Shown here: positions 33,306 to 43,144 of the stretch, piece by piece | Numbering within the stretch: the stretch's first letter is position 1 | Layout of the letters: every line of letters begins with the position of its first letter | DNA from: Candidatus Dormiibacterota bacterium | Lineage (GTDB): Bacteria; Chloroflexota; Dormibacteria; Aeolococcales; Aeolococcaceae | DNA length: 64,000 bases | Assembly (NCBI GenBank): GCA_003162415.1 | Contig: PMOL01000004.1 | Coordinates: forward strand, 606,942-670,941 | Direction of reading: 5' to 3' | The notes under the pieces: generated by a model | Database searches by the model: none | Told to the model about the DNA's origin: nothing | The model's input: the letters and a program-made list of their open reading frames with translations, nothing else | Made by a program: the position numbers and the translations under genes

Positions 33306-34364
33306 TCAGACCTCGATGGCGCGCGCCAGGGCGCCGGCGTCAGGGGCGATCTCGACGATCGGAGAAAGCGCGGCCTCAACCGCGCCCGGGTCCTTCAGAC
33401 CGTTGCCGGTGAGCACGCAGACCGCATGCGTCCCGGGGGCCACACCTCCCTCGGCGATGGCGCGCTCGAGAACCGCCAGCGCTGCTGCCGAGGCGGGCTC
33501 GCAGAAGATTCCTTCGAGGCGCGCGAGGCGCCGCTGCGCGTCGAGGATCGCAGCATCGTCGACGGACGCGATCATCCCCTCGGATTGGTCGCGAGCGTCC
33601 ACAGCCCCCTGCCAGGACGCCGGATTGCCGATGCGAATTGCCGTCGCCACGGTCTGGGGGTCGTCGATCGGCCGTCCCAGGACGAGTGGTGCCGCTCCCG
33701 ATGCCTGGCCGCCGAACATGCGCGGCAGCCTGCTGGCGCGGCCGTCGTGGTACTCCTCGCGAAACCCGCGCCAGTAGGCGGTGATGTTGCCCGCATTGCC
33801 GACCGGGAGTGCCAGCACGTCAGGCGCGTCGCCGAGCTCGTCGACGATCTCGAAGGCGGCCGTCTTCTGGCCCTCGATCCGGTGCGGGTTCACGCTGTTG
33901 ACCAGCGTCACCGGGTGGTGCTCGCAGAGCTCACGCACGACTCGCAGCGCGACGTCGAAGCCCCCTCTGATGCTCACCACGGTTGCCCCGTGGACCCGTG
34001 CCTGGACGAGCTTGCCCGAGGCGATGTGACCCTGGGGCACGACCACGACCGTGCGCAGTCCGAACCGACCCCCGTACGCGGCCGCGGATGCGCTGGTGTT
34101 CCCGGTCGAAGCGCAGATGATCGCCCTGCTCCCTTCGTGGAGGGCTGCCGCCACCGCGACCACCATGCCGCGGTCCTTGAACGAGCCGGTCGGGTTCAGA
34201 CCCTCGAGCTTGAAATGCAGCGACGCGAGGCCCAGCGACGGGCCGATGGTCAGCGATTCCACACACGGGGTGCTGCCCTCGCCGAGACTGATATGCGGCG
34301 CCATGGGTGAGAGCGCGAGGCGATCCGACCAGCGGGCGATGACGCCCTGCGCGCGCTTCGTCAC
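33306..34364 (-). CDS. thrC: Threonine synthase
   Basis: 352 aa, the short PLP fold-type II form. LNPTGSFKDRG carries the Schiff-base Lys (about 60), CASTGNTSASAAAY binds PLP phosphate, LPVGNAGNI the second Gly loop, and LTGNGLKDP the C-terminal phosphate site. It converts O-phospho-L-homoserine to threonine. Lies 6 bp after hom and 4 bp before thrB. Confidence 0.94.
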   Translation of the reverse strand: MTKRAQGVIARWSDRLALSPMAPHISLGEGSTPCVESLTIGPSLGLASLHFKLEGLNPTGSFKDRGMVVAVAAALHEGSRAIICASTGNTSASAAAYGGRFGLRTVVVVPQGHIASGKLVQARVHGATVVSIRGGFDVALRVVRELCEHHPVTLVNSVNPHRIEGQKTAAFEIVDELGDAPDVLALPVGNAGNITAYWRGFREEYHDGRASRLPRMFGGQASGAAPLVLGRPIDDPQTVATAIRIGNPASWQGAVDARDQSEGMIASVDDAAILDAQRRLARLEGIFCEPASAAALAVLERAIAEGGVAPGTHAVCVLTGNGLKDPGAVEAALSPIVEIAPDAGALARAIEV

Positions 34365-34370
34365 GGCCGC

Positions 34371-35639
34371 CTACGCCTCGACCCGGTCCAGGGCGCCGAG
34401 AATCTGGTCGACTGAGGTCAACGTGTCGAGCGTTTCCAGCGCGCGGTCGTGGACGGCGCGCGGAGCCAAGCCGGTGAGCACGATCAGCTCAGAGCCGGTG
34501 AGGTCGACGACCGCGTCGACGGCGACCCCGCGGTCCTCGAGTGCCTGGAGCACGAGCGCCCGCGCCTCGGGTTCGGCCGAGAGCCGGAGCCGAACGTAGC
34601 CGGCGACCTCGACATCCTCGTCGCCGAGCATCGTCGGTACGGCGGGCACGGAGCGATCCACGACCAGCGTCCCACGCTCGCGTACCGCGGTGACCACGTC
34701 GCTCACCACCGCGCTGGCAGTCGACGAGCCTCCGGCTCCGAGCCCGCGAAGCATCATCGTTCCCTCGAGATCGCTCGAGATGATGACAGCGTTGTCAGCA
34801 TCATCGACGTCGTGGAGCAGGTGCCGGGGACCGACCGCGGCCGGCCGCACGCGCAGATGCACGGTGTCACCAGCCCCACGCTCGGCATGTGCCAGCAGAC
34901 GCACTCGATAGCCGAGCTGGGCGAGCGCTCCCACGTCGGCCCAGGTGACGTCCCGGATCCCGCGTCGGTCCACGTCGTCGGGCGCGACGTGAACACCGAA
35001 CGCGAGCCAGGCGAGGATCACCAGCTTGTGCACCGCATCCCAGCCGTCGACATCCAGCGATGGATCCGCCTCGGCAAAGCCGCGACGCCGGGCATCGCCG
35101 AGCGCATCCTCGTAGGTGACGCCGGCAGTGCGCATCTGCGTGAGGATGACGTTGGTCGTGCCGTTGATGACGCAGTCGAGTGCGGCGATGCGATCCCCGA
35201 GCAGGCTGCCCCGCAGCAACCCGATGATCGGCAGCCCCGCACCCACGCTGGCCTCGAAATACAGGTGGGCGCCGTGTTCCGTGGCGAGGGCGCTCAGTCG
35301 AGGGCCGGAGGCCGCGATCACCGCCTTGTTGGCGGTCACCACTGTCTTGCCCGCGCGCAGGGCGGTCTCGATCAGGGCGGTCGCGGGATCGGTTCCGCCC
35401 ATCGCCTCGACCACGATCGCGACCGCCGGGTCGGCGACCACAGCCTGGGGGTCGCCGACAACCCGGACGTTCTTCAGGTCGAAGCCGCGCGACCGGGAGG
35501 TGTCGCGGACCGCGACGCACCGCAGGGCGGGGGTCGCACCGGCCCGCTCGCCGAGCAGTTCCCATTCGTCGATGAGACGCCTGGCGACCGCAGTGCCCAC
35601 GGTTCCAAGTCCGAGCAAGCCGATACCGACCGATTCCAT
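34371..35639 (-). CDS. hom: Homoserine dehydrogenase
   Basis: 422 aa. Rossmann motif GLLGLGTVGTAVAR at about 8-21, TANKAVIA, FEASVGAGLPIIG and NGTTNVILTQM (substrate loop), with DVDGWDAVHKLVILAWLAFG carrying the catalytic Lys/Asp region. A C-terminal ACT domain (about 345-415, EVAGYVRLRLSAEPEA) suggests threonine feedback. It reduces aspartate semialdehyde to homoserine. Gene order hom-thrC-thrB-ask gives the whole Thr branch except aspartate semialdehyde dehydrogenase. It starts 22 bp after the response regulator stop. Confidence 0.94.
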   Translation of the reverse strand: MESVGIGLLGLGTVGTAVARRLIDEWELLGERAGATPALRCVAVRDTSRSRGFDLKNVRVVGDPQAVVADPAVAIVVEAMGGTDPATALIETALRAGKTVVTANKAVIAASGPRLSALATEHGAHLYFEASVGAGLPIIGLLRGSLLGDRIAALDCVINGTTNVILTQMRTAGVTYEDALGDARRRGFAEADPSLDVDGWDAVHKLVILAWLAFGVHVAPDDVDRRGIRDVTWADVGALAQLGYRVRLLAHAERGAGDTVHLRVRPAAVGPRHLLHDVDDADNAVIISSDLEGTMMLRGLGAGGSSTASAVVSDVVTAVRERGTLVVDRSVPAVPTMLGDEDVEVAGYVRLRLSAEPEARALVLQALEDRGVAVDAVVDLTGSELIVLTGLAPRAVHDRALETLDTLTSVDQILGALDRVEA

Positions 35640-35661
35640 TGCTGGGACAGTCTATTGGGGG

Positions 35662-36264
35662 TTAGATGATGTGGCGTCGCCAGGCCAGCAGCACCGCCGC
35701 CGCCCGGTCCTTGCAGCCGAGCTTCTCGAGGATGTTGCTCACGTGCGTCTTCACGGTGTTCTCGCTGAGGAAGAGCAGCACGGCGATCTCCGCGTTGTTC
35801 TTGCCGTCGGCCATCAGACGCAGCACGTCACGTTCCCGCCGGGTGATCGAGGGCATGTGCTCGGCCGCATCGCTGACCAGCTGCGGGTCGAGGAGTGACT
35901 CACCCGCGGCCACCGCGCGGATGGCGCCGGCGAGCTCCTCGCGCGTCGAGTCCTTGAGGAGGTACCCGAGCGCCCCGGCCTTGAGCGAAGGAAAGATGTA
36001 GTCCTCGTTGCGGTAGGTGGTGAGCACGATCACCCGAGCCTCGGGATCGCGCGCCCGGATCTTGCGGAGCGCTTCGATACCGTCCATCACCGGCATCTGG
36101 ACGTCGAGAAGGATCACGTCCGGATGAGTCCGGCGTGCCTGCTCGACCGCCTCGGCGCCGTCGGACGCCCTTCCCACCACCTTGATGTCGGGCTCGAGCT
36201 CGAGCATGGTGCAGAGGCCGTCCCGGACCACCGGATGGTCGTCGGCGACGAGAACGCTGATCAC
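35662..36264 (-). CDS. NarL/FixJ-family response regulator
   Basis: 200 aa. Receiver domain with acidic pocket ADDH (8-9) and phospho-acceptor Asp54 in ILLDVQMPVMDG; T/K in VLTTYRN and LLKDS. C-terminal LuxR-type helix-turn-helix (about 140-198): TRRERDVLRLMADG, then AEIAVLLFLSENTVKTHVSNIL. It acts as a DNA-binding transcription factor after phosphorylation by the overlapping kinase (4-bp overlap). The Thr operon follows directly, so it may or may not be co-transcribed. Confidence 0.92.
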   Translation of the reverse strand: MISVLVADDHPVVRDGLCTMLELEPDIKVVGRASDGAEAVEQARRTHPDVILLDVQMPVMDGIEALRKIRARDPEARVIVLTTYRNEDYIFPSLKAGALGYLLKDSTREELAGAIRAVAAGESLLDPQLVSDAAEHMPSITRRERDVLRLMADGKNNAEIAVLLFLSENTVKTHVSNILEKLGCKDRAAAVLLAWRRHII

Positions 36265-38216
36265 GCGCTGACCGCTTCGGCCACGGCCTCGGTGAACGGG
36301 AGCCGGGTCGTGACCGTGGTCCCGTGGCCTAGCGTGCTCACGACCGTGAGGGTGCCGCCGGCGTTGCGTGCACGCTCGGCCATGCCGTCGAGGCCGAAGC
36401 AGTCCTCGCGCGGTGCGCTCGCAGCGGGATCGAAGCCGACGCCGTCGTCACGAACCGACAGGATCAGCTCCTGCGCATGAGCGCGCAATTCGACGTCGAC
36501 GTGCTCCGGATGGCCGTGCCGGGCAGCGTTGGAGAGTGCCTCCTGGCCGATGCGCAGGAGCGCCACCTCGGCAGTCGGCGAGAGCGGTGGATGGGGTGGC
36601 ACTGCCCTGGCCTTGAACCGCGCGGGGATGCCGGTGCGCTCCTCCCAGGCTTCGACCTCGTGACCGATCGCAGCAACGAGGCCGGAGGCCGAGAGTGGTG
36701 ACGGGCGTAGGTTCCAGACCGATCGCCGGGCCTCCTGGAGTGCGCCGCGGGCCAGCTCACGAGCCTTCTCCACCGATGTCTTCGCCCGCTGCTCCGATCC
36801 GCGATTGAGAAGCGTGTCGGCGGCTTCGAGCTCGAGGACGATGCCGGTCAGCTGCTGGGCGAGGGTGTCGTGGATCTCGCGAGCGAGCCGCGTGCGCTCC
36901 TCGAGGACCGCGTGGTCGGTGAGCGCCTGCACGGGCAGGTACATCCGTCGCGACAGAAACGTTGTGGCTATGAAGGCCAGCGCCACCAGGAGGATGAGGA
37001 CGGGGAGCACCGTCACCGGGAACAGCCGGTGGACGCTGTCGTTGATGCCGATGGTGAGTGCGCTGAGGTTCGGCTCCAGCGAGCTCACGGGGATCGGCTC
37101 GAGGACGATCCAGTGGCCGCTGTACACCGGTGCGGTGAAGAGGTCGGAACTGACCTTGTTGAACCTGGCCGTGATGGGGGGGGGCGTCGTGCCGGTCGTC
37201 TCCATTCGGGCGAGGGCTTGCCGCAGGCCCGGCTGCGGCGTGTAAATCGAATTGCCGACGGTGGCATTGGGGAAATCCTTGGACGCCAGGGATGAGGCAT
37301 ACAACATGTGCCCAGTGGCGCTGACCACCACGGGGTCAACCGTCGCCGGAGAGCTCTGGATGAGGGGCAGCATCAGCTTGCTGAGTGACACGTCGACCCC
37401 GACCCGGATCGGCGAAGGATTCGGGCCGACCTGGTACCACGCGCTGACCCCGGTGGATCGGTCCTCGAGCAGCGGGTACGGATCCGTCCAGAAGGGACCG
37501 TCTGCACTGCGCCCGGGAGCGCCCGGCTGGTTCCACACATTCGGGGCAATGGCCGCTTTGATCCCGCCCTCGGAGTAGTTGAGAGCGCGGTCGCGGGTCG
37601 CTGGGTCATAGAGCGGGGTGGCATAGGTGGTCGACGGCGTGAATGCCCGGAAGGCACGAATGGCATCGGTGCTCGGAGCCTGGAGCCACACCGAGTTGAT
37701 GACCGTGGTGGCCTTCAGGATCGCCTGCACCTGGGTGGCCAGTGCTGGATTCTCGGTGGCGAGGAGGAACCGCGTGTCAAGGGTTGCGTTGCCGGGTGCG
37801 GACTCGTCGTCGGGCAGGATCAGGGTGCTCCCATCCGCGCTCACAGACCGGTAGTGGGTGCCGAGCGGGCTGAAGGTTTCGGCCGGGCGGGTTGCGCTCG
37901 CCGGGACGCTATCCATGGCCTTTGCGAAGGCGCCAACCAGTCCCTGAACCGCGGCGTCGATGTCGGCCATGCTGGAGTCGAGCTGGCCGGCGCTATGGTC
38001 GATCGCCCTGTCCAGCAGCTGCTGCTGGCGTTGGAGGATTGCGCTCTCGGTGGCATTGGCCGTGCTCTTGGCGACTGTGTCGAGCTCGAACACCGCGAGG
38101 ACGGCAAACGCGACCAGGGGCAGCAATGCCACTCCGACCATCCCCACGAGCAGGCGATTACGAAATCGCCGCCTCGGGTCGCGCCTGCGCGGCAGTCTCC
38201 CGCGGCCGATCCTCAT
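36261..38216 (-). CDS. Membrane sensor histidine kinase (HisKA_3) with large extracytoplasmic domain
   Basis: 651 aa. The N-terminus is Arg-rich (RGRLPRRRDPRRRFRNR); TM1 is about 25-47 and TM2 about 396-418. The 350-residue outer region between them looks like a Cache-type sensor (SAWYQVGPNPSPIRVGVDVS and YSGHWIVLEPIPVS, in part). The phospho-acceptor lies in REIHDTLAQQLTG (about His447). The HATPase has QEALSNAARHG, RDDGVGFDP and DGMAERARNAGG. The gene is divergent from a solute-binding lipoprotein, which might present its ligand. Confidence 0.9.
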   Translation of the reverse strand: MRIGRGRLPRRRDPRRRFRNRLLVGMVGVALLPLVAFAVLAVFELDTVAKSTANATESAILQRQQQLLDRAIDHSAGQLDSSMADIDAAVQGLVGAFAKAMDSVPASATRPAETFSPLGTHYRSVSADGSTLILPDDESAPGNATLDTRFLLATENPALATQVQAILKATTVINSVWLQAPSTDAIRAFRAFTPSTTYATPLYDPATRDRALNYSEGGIKAAIAPNVWNQPGAPGRSADGPFWTDPYPLLEDRSTGVSAWYQVGPNPSPIRVGVDVSLSKLMLPLIQSSPATVDPVVVSATGHMLYASSLASKDFPNATVGNSIYTPQPGLRQALARMETTGTTPPPITARFNKVSSDLFTAPVYSGHWIVLEPIPVSSLEPNLSALTIGINDSVHRLFPVTVLPVLILLVALAFIATTFLSRRMYLPVQALTDHAVLEERTRLAREIHDTLAQQLTGIVLELEAADTLLNRGSEQRAKTSVEKARELARGALQEARRSVWNLRPSPLSASGLVAAIGHEVEAWEERTGIPARFKARAVPPHPPLSPTAEVALLRIGQEALSNAARHGHPEHVDVELRAHAQELILSVRDDGVGFDPAASAPREDCFGLDGMAERARNAGGTLTVVSTLGHGTTVTTRLPFTEAVAEAVSA

Positions 38217-38337
38217 GGCATGTCTCCAGATACCGCCGTCGTCGCGAATATCCCCATTAGCCCATCGACCACTCCGGTTCCACTATACGGGCGGGGCACA
38301 ATGCACGCTCGTGTCGGTAGATCTCCCCAGAAGCCCG

Positions 38338-40317
38338 ATGTCTCGGCGAAACCGGCGGCGCCTGGTGATGCCGCTGCTGGCGCTGCTCGGCATCCTGCTC
38401 GCGGGCTGTACGTCAACGCCGCCGGCCAAGTCGGCCACCGCCACGGCCATCGCAGGCGGCACCGCGGCCGACGGGGGGACGCTGACGGTCGGAGTCTGGC
38501 AGGCGCCCACGTCGCTGCTCGATGACGGCATCACCGGGCAGCTGCCCTTCGCGAGCGTGATCGCGGCTCCCGTGGAGGAAGGGCTGCTCTGGTATCGGTC
38601 GACGGCCGCGACGACGACCTCGACCTCGGAGGCCGACTACTGGAGTCCTGATCTCGCGACCTCGGTGCCGACCGTGGCCAACGGAGGGGTTCAGACCAGC
38701 GGATGCGCCGACACCGCGGCGGCCATGTGCGTGACCTGGCATCTCCGCCCGGGCGTCCGCTGGGACGACGGCAACAGCCTCACCTCGCATGACGTCTGCG
38801 ACACCTTTCAACTGCACTGGCTCGCGTCCGGCGCGCTCGGCAAGACAAGCCCGACCCCGCTTGCTTCCACCACCGGGTGGAACCAGGTCATCAAATGCAC
38901 GGAGCTGGACGCCACCACGGCGGTCGTCGACTTCCGGTCGCAGTACGGGCCATACCTGGCGCTTGGCAGCGGCGTCGACGGCATCCTTCCCGCTGCGGTG
39001 CTCGACCCGGTGCTCGCCGCTCATGGTGACCTCGAGTCGAGCTCGGCGAACCTCGACCTGACCACGGGTTCCGGCAACGCCGCCGCATTCAAGGGCACTG
39101 CGACCCTCGGCACCGCGCTCGACGGCACCGGACCGTTCGTCATGTCGAGCTACACCCCGGGATCCCAGGTGGTGCTGGTGCGCAATCCCAACTACTGGGA
39201 CCAGACCGGCCTGGCGCACCTCGACAAGATCATCTTCCGGATCGAACCCGACCTTGCGACCGAGGAGAAGGACGTGCGTTCCGGTGCCGTCGAGGTCGGG
39301 CTGAACCTCGGGCTCTCCGCCCTTGCATCGCTGGACGCCGCCGTCCGCGCGCACACGGCGCCATTCACGGTCGATCCGCTGACCGGCGCCGGCGCCGAGG
39401 TGCTCGTGTTCAACGACTGCCTGTCCAACGGCGGGCTGTGCGCCAATCCGGCAGCGCTGGAGAACGAGGACACCGCGAGCGCGACCATCCGCAAGGCGAT
39501 CCTGCTCGGCATCGACCGGCAGGCGATCATCAAGGCGGTTGCGCCCGGGCTCACCACGGTGCCCCCCGACTCATGGATGAATCTCGGCGCGAGCTATCTG
39601 AACAGCGCGTCGATCCCCACGACTGGATTCGATCCGACGTCGGCGAATTCGACGCTCGATGCCGCGGGCGACGCGCGCTCGACCAAGTGTGGTGCCGCCC
39701 CGGACGGCCAGGACTACCGCGCAGCCAAGGATGGGACCTGTCTGGTGGTCAACGTCGGCACCACCAGCGACGACCCGCTGCGGGTGGCGGTGGAGTCGAT
39801 GATCCGCACTGATCTGGCCAACATCGGCATCAACGTGCCGGCGGCGTTCCAGCCGAATGTACCGGCGGCGACATTCTTCGCTTCATTCGCCGGAGGCGGG
39901 CCACTCGCCACACATGCGTTCGACATGGCGCTGTTGACGATGAGCCTGGGGATCCCCGGCGAGCCCGACACGTACTCCTCGAGCTGGCACGGCGATTGCG
40001 GCGGAGGATGTCTCAGTGAAGACGCGATTCCCTCCACGTCGAATCGCGGCGTCGGTATGAACTTCAGCGGGCTCAACGATGCTCAGATCGACTCGGACCT
40101 CGATCGTGCTCGCGACACAGCGGATCTAACCGTGCGTGCGCAGGATTACGCGCTCGCCGATGATCGCCTCGCGGCGCTGCTCCCCGCGGTCCCGCTCTAT
40201 CAGCAGGTCATCGTCAACACCTACTCGTCGAGTCTGTCCGGCGTCGTGCAGAACGACCTCGTGCCCGATTTCAACACCGCCTCGTGGTACTGCACCGCGG
40301 GCAATTGCGCCGGTTAG
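38338..40317 (+). CDS. Extracellular solute-binding lipoprotein, family 5 (peptide/nickel type)
   Basis: 659 aa from ATG 38338 (GTG 38311 is an alternative; the longer frame is antisense to the kinase). Lipobox LLAGCTS at about residue 20. Features of SBP family 5: LRPGVRWDDGNSLTSHDV, DGTGPFVMSSYTPGSQ with VVLVRNPNYWDQTGL, and RKAILLGIDRQAI. Several extra Cys pairs (for example GCADTAAAMC and CGGGC) suggest disulfides. No permease or ATPase genes adjoin, so it is an orphan. Facing the large sensor kinase, it may serve sensing rather than import. Confidence 0.85.
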   Translation: MSRRNRRRLVMPLLALLGILLAGCTSTPPAKSATATAIAGGTAADGGTLTVGVWQAPTSLLDDGITGQLPFASVIAAPVEEGLLWYRSTAATTTSTSEADYWSPDLATSVPTVANGGVQTSGCADTAAAMCVTWHLRPGVRWDDGNSLTSHDVCDTFQLHWLASGALGKTSPTPLASTTGWNQVIKCTELDATTAVVDFRSQYGPYLALGSGVDGILPAAVLDPVLAAHGDLESSSANLDLTTGSGNAAAFKGTATLGTALDGTGPFVMSSYTPGSQVVLVRNPNYWDQTGLAHLDKIIFRIEPDLATEEKDVRSGAVEVGLNLGLSALASLDAAVRAHTAPFTVDPLTGAGAEVLVFNDCLSNGGLCANPAALENEDTASATIRKAILLGIDRQAIIKAVAPGLTTVPPDSWMNLGASYLNSASIPTTGFDPTSANSTLDAAGDARSTKCGAAPDGQDYRAAKDGTCLVVNVGTTSDDPLRVAVESMIRTDLANIGINVPAAFQPNVPAATFFASFAGGGPLATHAFDMALLTMSLGIPGEPDTYSSSWHGDCGGGCLSEDAIPSTSNRGVGMNFSGLNDAQIDSDLDRARDTADLTVRAQDYALADDRLAALLPAVPLYQQVIVNTYSSSLSGVVQNDLVPDFNTASWYCTAGNCAG

Positions 40318-40359
40318 ACTCGAGGGTCGGCGGCATCATGGCCCGTATACTCGGCTCTC

Positions 40360-41802
40360 GTGCGTGACCTGAGCGAGCGAGCACTCGACGCGGCCTCGGC
40401 TGCGGGTGCGTCATACGCGGATTGCCGGGTCATCAACAGCACCGTGCAGCGACTGACCGTCAAGAACGGCGTGGTCGCCTCGGTGGAGCTGTTCGAGGAC
40501 GAGGGCATCGGGATCCGTGTGATCGCAGACGGCTCCTGGGGTTTCGCCGGCGTCGACGACCTCAGCCCCGCGAGCATCGAGGAAACCGCACGCCATGCGG
40601 TGCGCATCGCCAAGGCCTCGTCGCGCGTCAACCGCACTCCCGTCCGGATGGCCCCCGCCCCGGCGCTCGTCGGCGAATACCGGACCTCGGTGGGTCGCGA
40701 TCCCTTTGCGGTTTCCCTCGACGACAAGGTGGACCTGCTGATGCGAACCGACGAGGCGATGTCTCACCTCGCGCAGATTCGGGTCCGGGAATGCTCGCTC
40801 GAATTCGTGCGCGAGATCCGGCATTTCGCGAGCAGCGAGGGCGCGCGCCTCGACCAGACCATCATCGAATCCGGTGGCGGGATGGACGCCACGGCCACCA
40901 GCGACGACGAGGTGCAGACGCGGAGCTTTCCGAACAGCTTCGGGCGGCACCAGGTGTGCTCGGGCTGGGAGGCGATCGAGGCGTTCGACCTCCCCGGCAA
41001 CGCCGGACGGATCGCTGAGGAGGCAGCCGCGCTGCTCACCGCGGCCCAGTGCCCGGCGGGAAGCATGACCGTCATCCTCGATGCCACCCAGGCGGCGCTC
41101 CAGGTCCACGAGTCGTGCGGTCATCCGACCGAGCTCGACCGCGTCCTCGGGCACGAGGCCGCCTACGCCGGCACCTCGTTTCTGACCCCAGACCTGCTCG
41201 GGACCTTCCGCTATGGAAGCGAGCAGGTGACCATCACCGCCGACTCGACGAGTGCGCCTGGGCTCGGCACCTTCGGCTGGGATGACGAGGGGGTTGCGGC
41301 GCAACGATCCGTGCTCGTCGACCGGGGCATGTTCACCGGCTACCTCTCATCGCGCGAGACCGCGGCGGTGATCGGTCAGGTGAGCAACGGCTGCATGCGC
41401 GCCGACGGCTGGTCGCGGCTGCCGATCATCCGCATGACCAACATCAACCTCGAGGCGGGAACATCGAGCCTCGAGGAGATGATCGCCACCACCGAGCACG
41501 GCGTCTATCTCGAGACCAACCGTTCGTGGAGCATCGATGACCGCCGCCTCAACTTTCAATTCGGTACCCAGAACGGCTGGGAGATCGTCGACGGCAAGCG
41601 GGTCCGGCTGGTGCGCAATCCCATCTACAGCGGCCAGACACCCGAGTTCTGGGGATCGTGCGACGCGGTCGCGGGGCCGGCCGAATGGCAGATGTTCGGC
41701 GTCGCGAACTGTGGCAAGGGTCAGCCATCGCAGTTGATGCATGTCGGTCACGGCGCGGCACCGTGTCGCTTCCAGAACGTGCGCGTGGAGCCGGCACGAT
41801 GA
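40360..41802 (+). CDS. tldD: TldD-type metalloprotease subunit
   Basis: 480 aa from GTG 40360. The zinc motif HESCGHPTELD (family form HExxxH, about 249-254) identifies the catalytic TldD subunit; the metal-free partner is encoded next. The N-terminal half has SYADCRVINSTVQRLTVKNG, and the C-terminal half RLPIIRMTNINLEAG. TldD/TldE form a heterodimeric protease that trims unfolded peptides and matures ribosomal peptides such as microcin B17 and antitoxin CcdA. The stop overlaps the next start (ATGA). Confidence 0.9.
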   Translation: MRDLSERALDAASAAGASYADCRVINSTVQRLTVKNGVVASVELFEDEGIGIRVIADGSWGFAGVDDLSPASIEETARHAVRIAKASSRVNRTPVRMAPAPALVGEYRTSVGRDPFAVSLDDKVDLLMRTDEAMSHLAQIRVRECSLEFVREIRHFASSEGARLDQTIIESGGGMDATATSDDEVQTRSFPNSFGRHQVCSGWEAIEAFDLPGNAGRIAEEAAALLTAAQCPAGSMTVILDATQAALQVHESCGHPTELDRVLGHEAAYAGTSFLTPDLLGTFRYGSEQVTITADSTSAPGLGTFGWDDEGVAAQRSVLVDRGMFTGYLSSRETAAVIGQVSNGCMRADGWSRLPIIRMTNINLEAGTSSLEEMIATTEHGVYLETNRSWSIDDRRLNFQFGTQNGWEIVDGKRVRLVRNPIYSGQTPEFWGSCDAVAGPAEWQMFGVANCGKGQPSQLMHVGHGAAPCRFQNVRVEPAR

Positions 41803-43124
41803 GCGGCGGTGATGACCTGCTCGCCATGGGTGACGGCGCCCTCGCGTCGCTCGCTCACGGTGAAGCCGAGGTAGTCATCAGCGACACGCGGAGCGAGCTG
41901 ACCCGGTTCGCCGGCAACCAGATTCACCAGAGTGTCGCCGAACGATTCCGTCATGTGCGGGTTCGGTTGATCGACGGCGGGAGAACCGGCGTCGGCGAGG
42001 TGCGCGGTCACGACGGGCGCGCCATCGAGCGTGCCTTCGCCGCGGCTGAGGACAGCCGGCGCGTCACCAGCGAGTCGGCCGTCTCGCCACTGCCTGCTCA
42101 AACTCCGGGGGACGTGGATGAGCCGGTCGCATTCGCCGAGGCGACCGCGGCTGCAACGCCACAGGGGCGCGCGGAGCTCGTCGCGATCATCACGGACGCG
42201 GCCGGCGCGCACGGGATCAATGCGTATGGGGCGTTGAGCACGAGCACGACCACCACGGCGATCGTCACCAGCGCCGGGTTGCGCCGATCCGCAACGTCCA
42301 CACAGGCGAGCCTGGTGTCGGTCGCGCGGGGCGACGATGGCGGAGGCTACGCCTCACGGCATTCGCCAGACATCGACACGCTCGATGTGCCCGGGCTCGC
42401 CGCAGAGGTTGTCGACACATGCGAGCGCAACCAGGGCGCGACCGCGATCGGTCCCGGCGACTACGAGGTGATCCTCTCGCCATATGCGGTCACCGACATG
42501 CTCGAGCACCTCGCCTGGGGTGGGTTCAGCGCACTCGCGGTGCAGGAGCATCGCAGCTTCATGCGAATCGGCGAAAAGCTGATGAGCGACATGATCACCA
42601 TCCGCGACGACGCGCGCACGCACGAGATCTTCGCGTTTCCCTTCGACGACGAAGGTGTGTCCACTCGACCGGTGACGCTCATCGACCGTGGCGTGTGCTC
42701 CGCGGTCGTCTACGACACGCCGACCGCGCTCCTTGACGGCGTCACCTCGACAGGACACTCGCTGCCGCAGCCGAACACCTGGGGTCCACTCCCCCGCCAC
42801 GTGGCCATGGATGCCGGCAGCACGCCCTGGCAGGAGATGGTCGGCTCGGTGTCTCGCGGCCTCTACATCACCCGCTTCTGGTACGTGCGTGACGTGCATC
42901 CCTTGCGCACGGTGATCACCGGGATGACCCGCGAGGGAACGTTCCTCATCGAAAATGGCAACATCACGCGCCCCGTCAAGGATCTGCGCTTCACGCAGAG
43001 CATCGTCGAGGCGCTCGCCAACGTCGTTCAGGTAAGCCGCGAGCGTCGCCTCGAGCTCGGCGAAGGCGAATCCGGGGTACTGTCACCGTGGTTGCACATC
43101 GGTCGTTTCAGCTTCACGTCCTAG
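41799..43124 (+). CDS. TldE/PmbA-type protease partner subunit
   Basis: 441 aa from ATG 41799; the longer frame overlaps tldD and is not used. It shares the TldD fold (ELTRFAGNQIHQSVAERF, then GDYEVILSPYAVTDMLEHLAW, in part) but lacks the HExxxH metal motif, as expected for TldE/PmbA. DRGVCSAVVYDT and RGLYITRFWYVRDVHP are family segments. It forms the active-site tunnel with TldD. The hydrolase gene begins 20 bp after it. Confidence 0.88.
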   Translation: MSGGDDLLAMGDGALASLAHGEAEVVISDTRSELTRFAGNQIHQSVAERFRHVRVRLIDGGRTGVGEVRGHDGRAIERAFAAAEDSRRVTSESAVSPLPAQTPGDVDEPVAFAEATAAATPQGRAELVAIITDAAGAHGINAYGALSTSTTTTAIVTSAGLRRSATSTQASLVSVARGDDGGGYASRHSPDIDTLDVPGLAAEVVDTCERNQGATAIGPGDYEVILSPYAVTDMLEHLAWGGFSALAVQEHRSFMRIGEKLMSDMITIRDDARTHEIFAFPFDDEGVSTRPVTLIDRGVCSAVVYDTPTALLDGVTSTGHSLPQPNTWGPLPRHVAMDAGSTPWQEMVGSVSRGLYITRFWYVRDVHPLRTVITGMTREGTFLIENGNITRPVKDLRFTQSIVEALANVVQVSRERRLELGEGESGVLSPWLHIGRFSFTS

Positions 43125-43144
43125 ACACATCAGGAATCCTTGCC

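Noticed and set aside
37960..38337. N-terminal extension of the solute-binding protein frame
   Set aside because: It is antisense to the kinase start, and the lipobox signal peptide begins cleanly at ATG 38338.
38413..39354. 313-aa antisense frame in the solute-binding gene
   Set aside because: Arg/Gly-rich shadow without motifs; the sense strand has clear family features.
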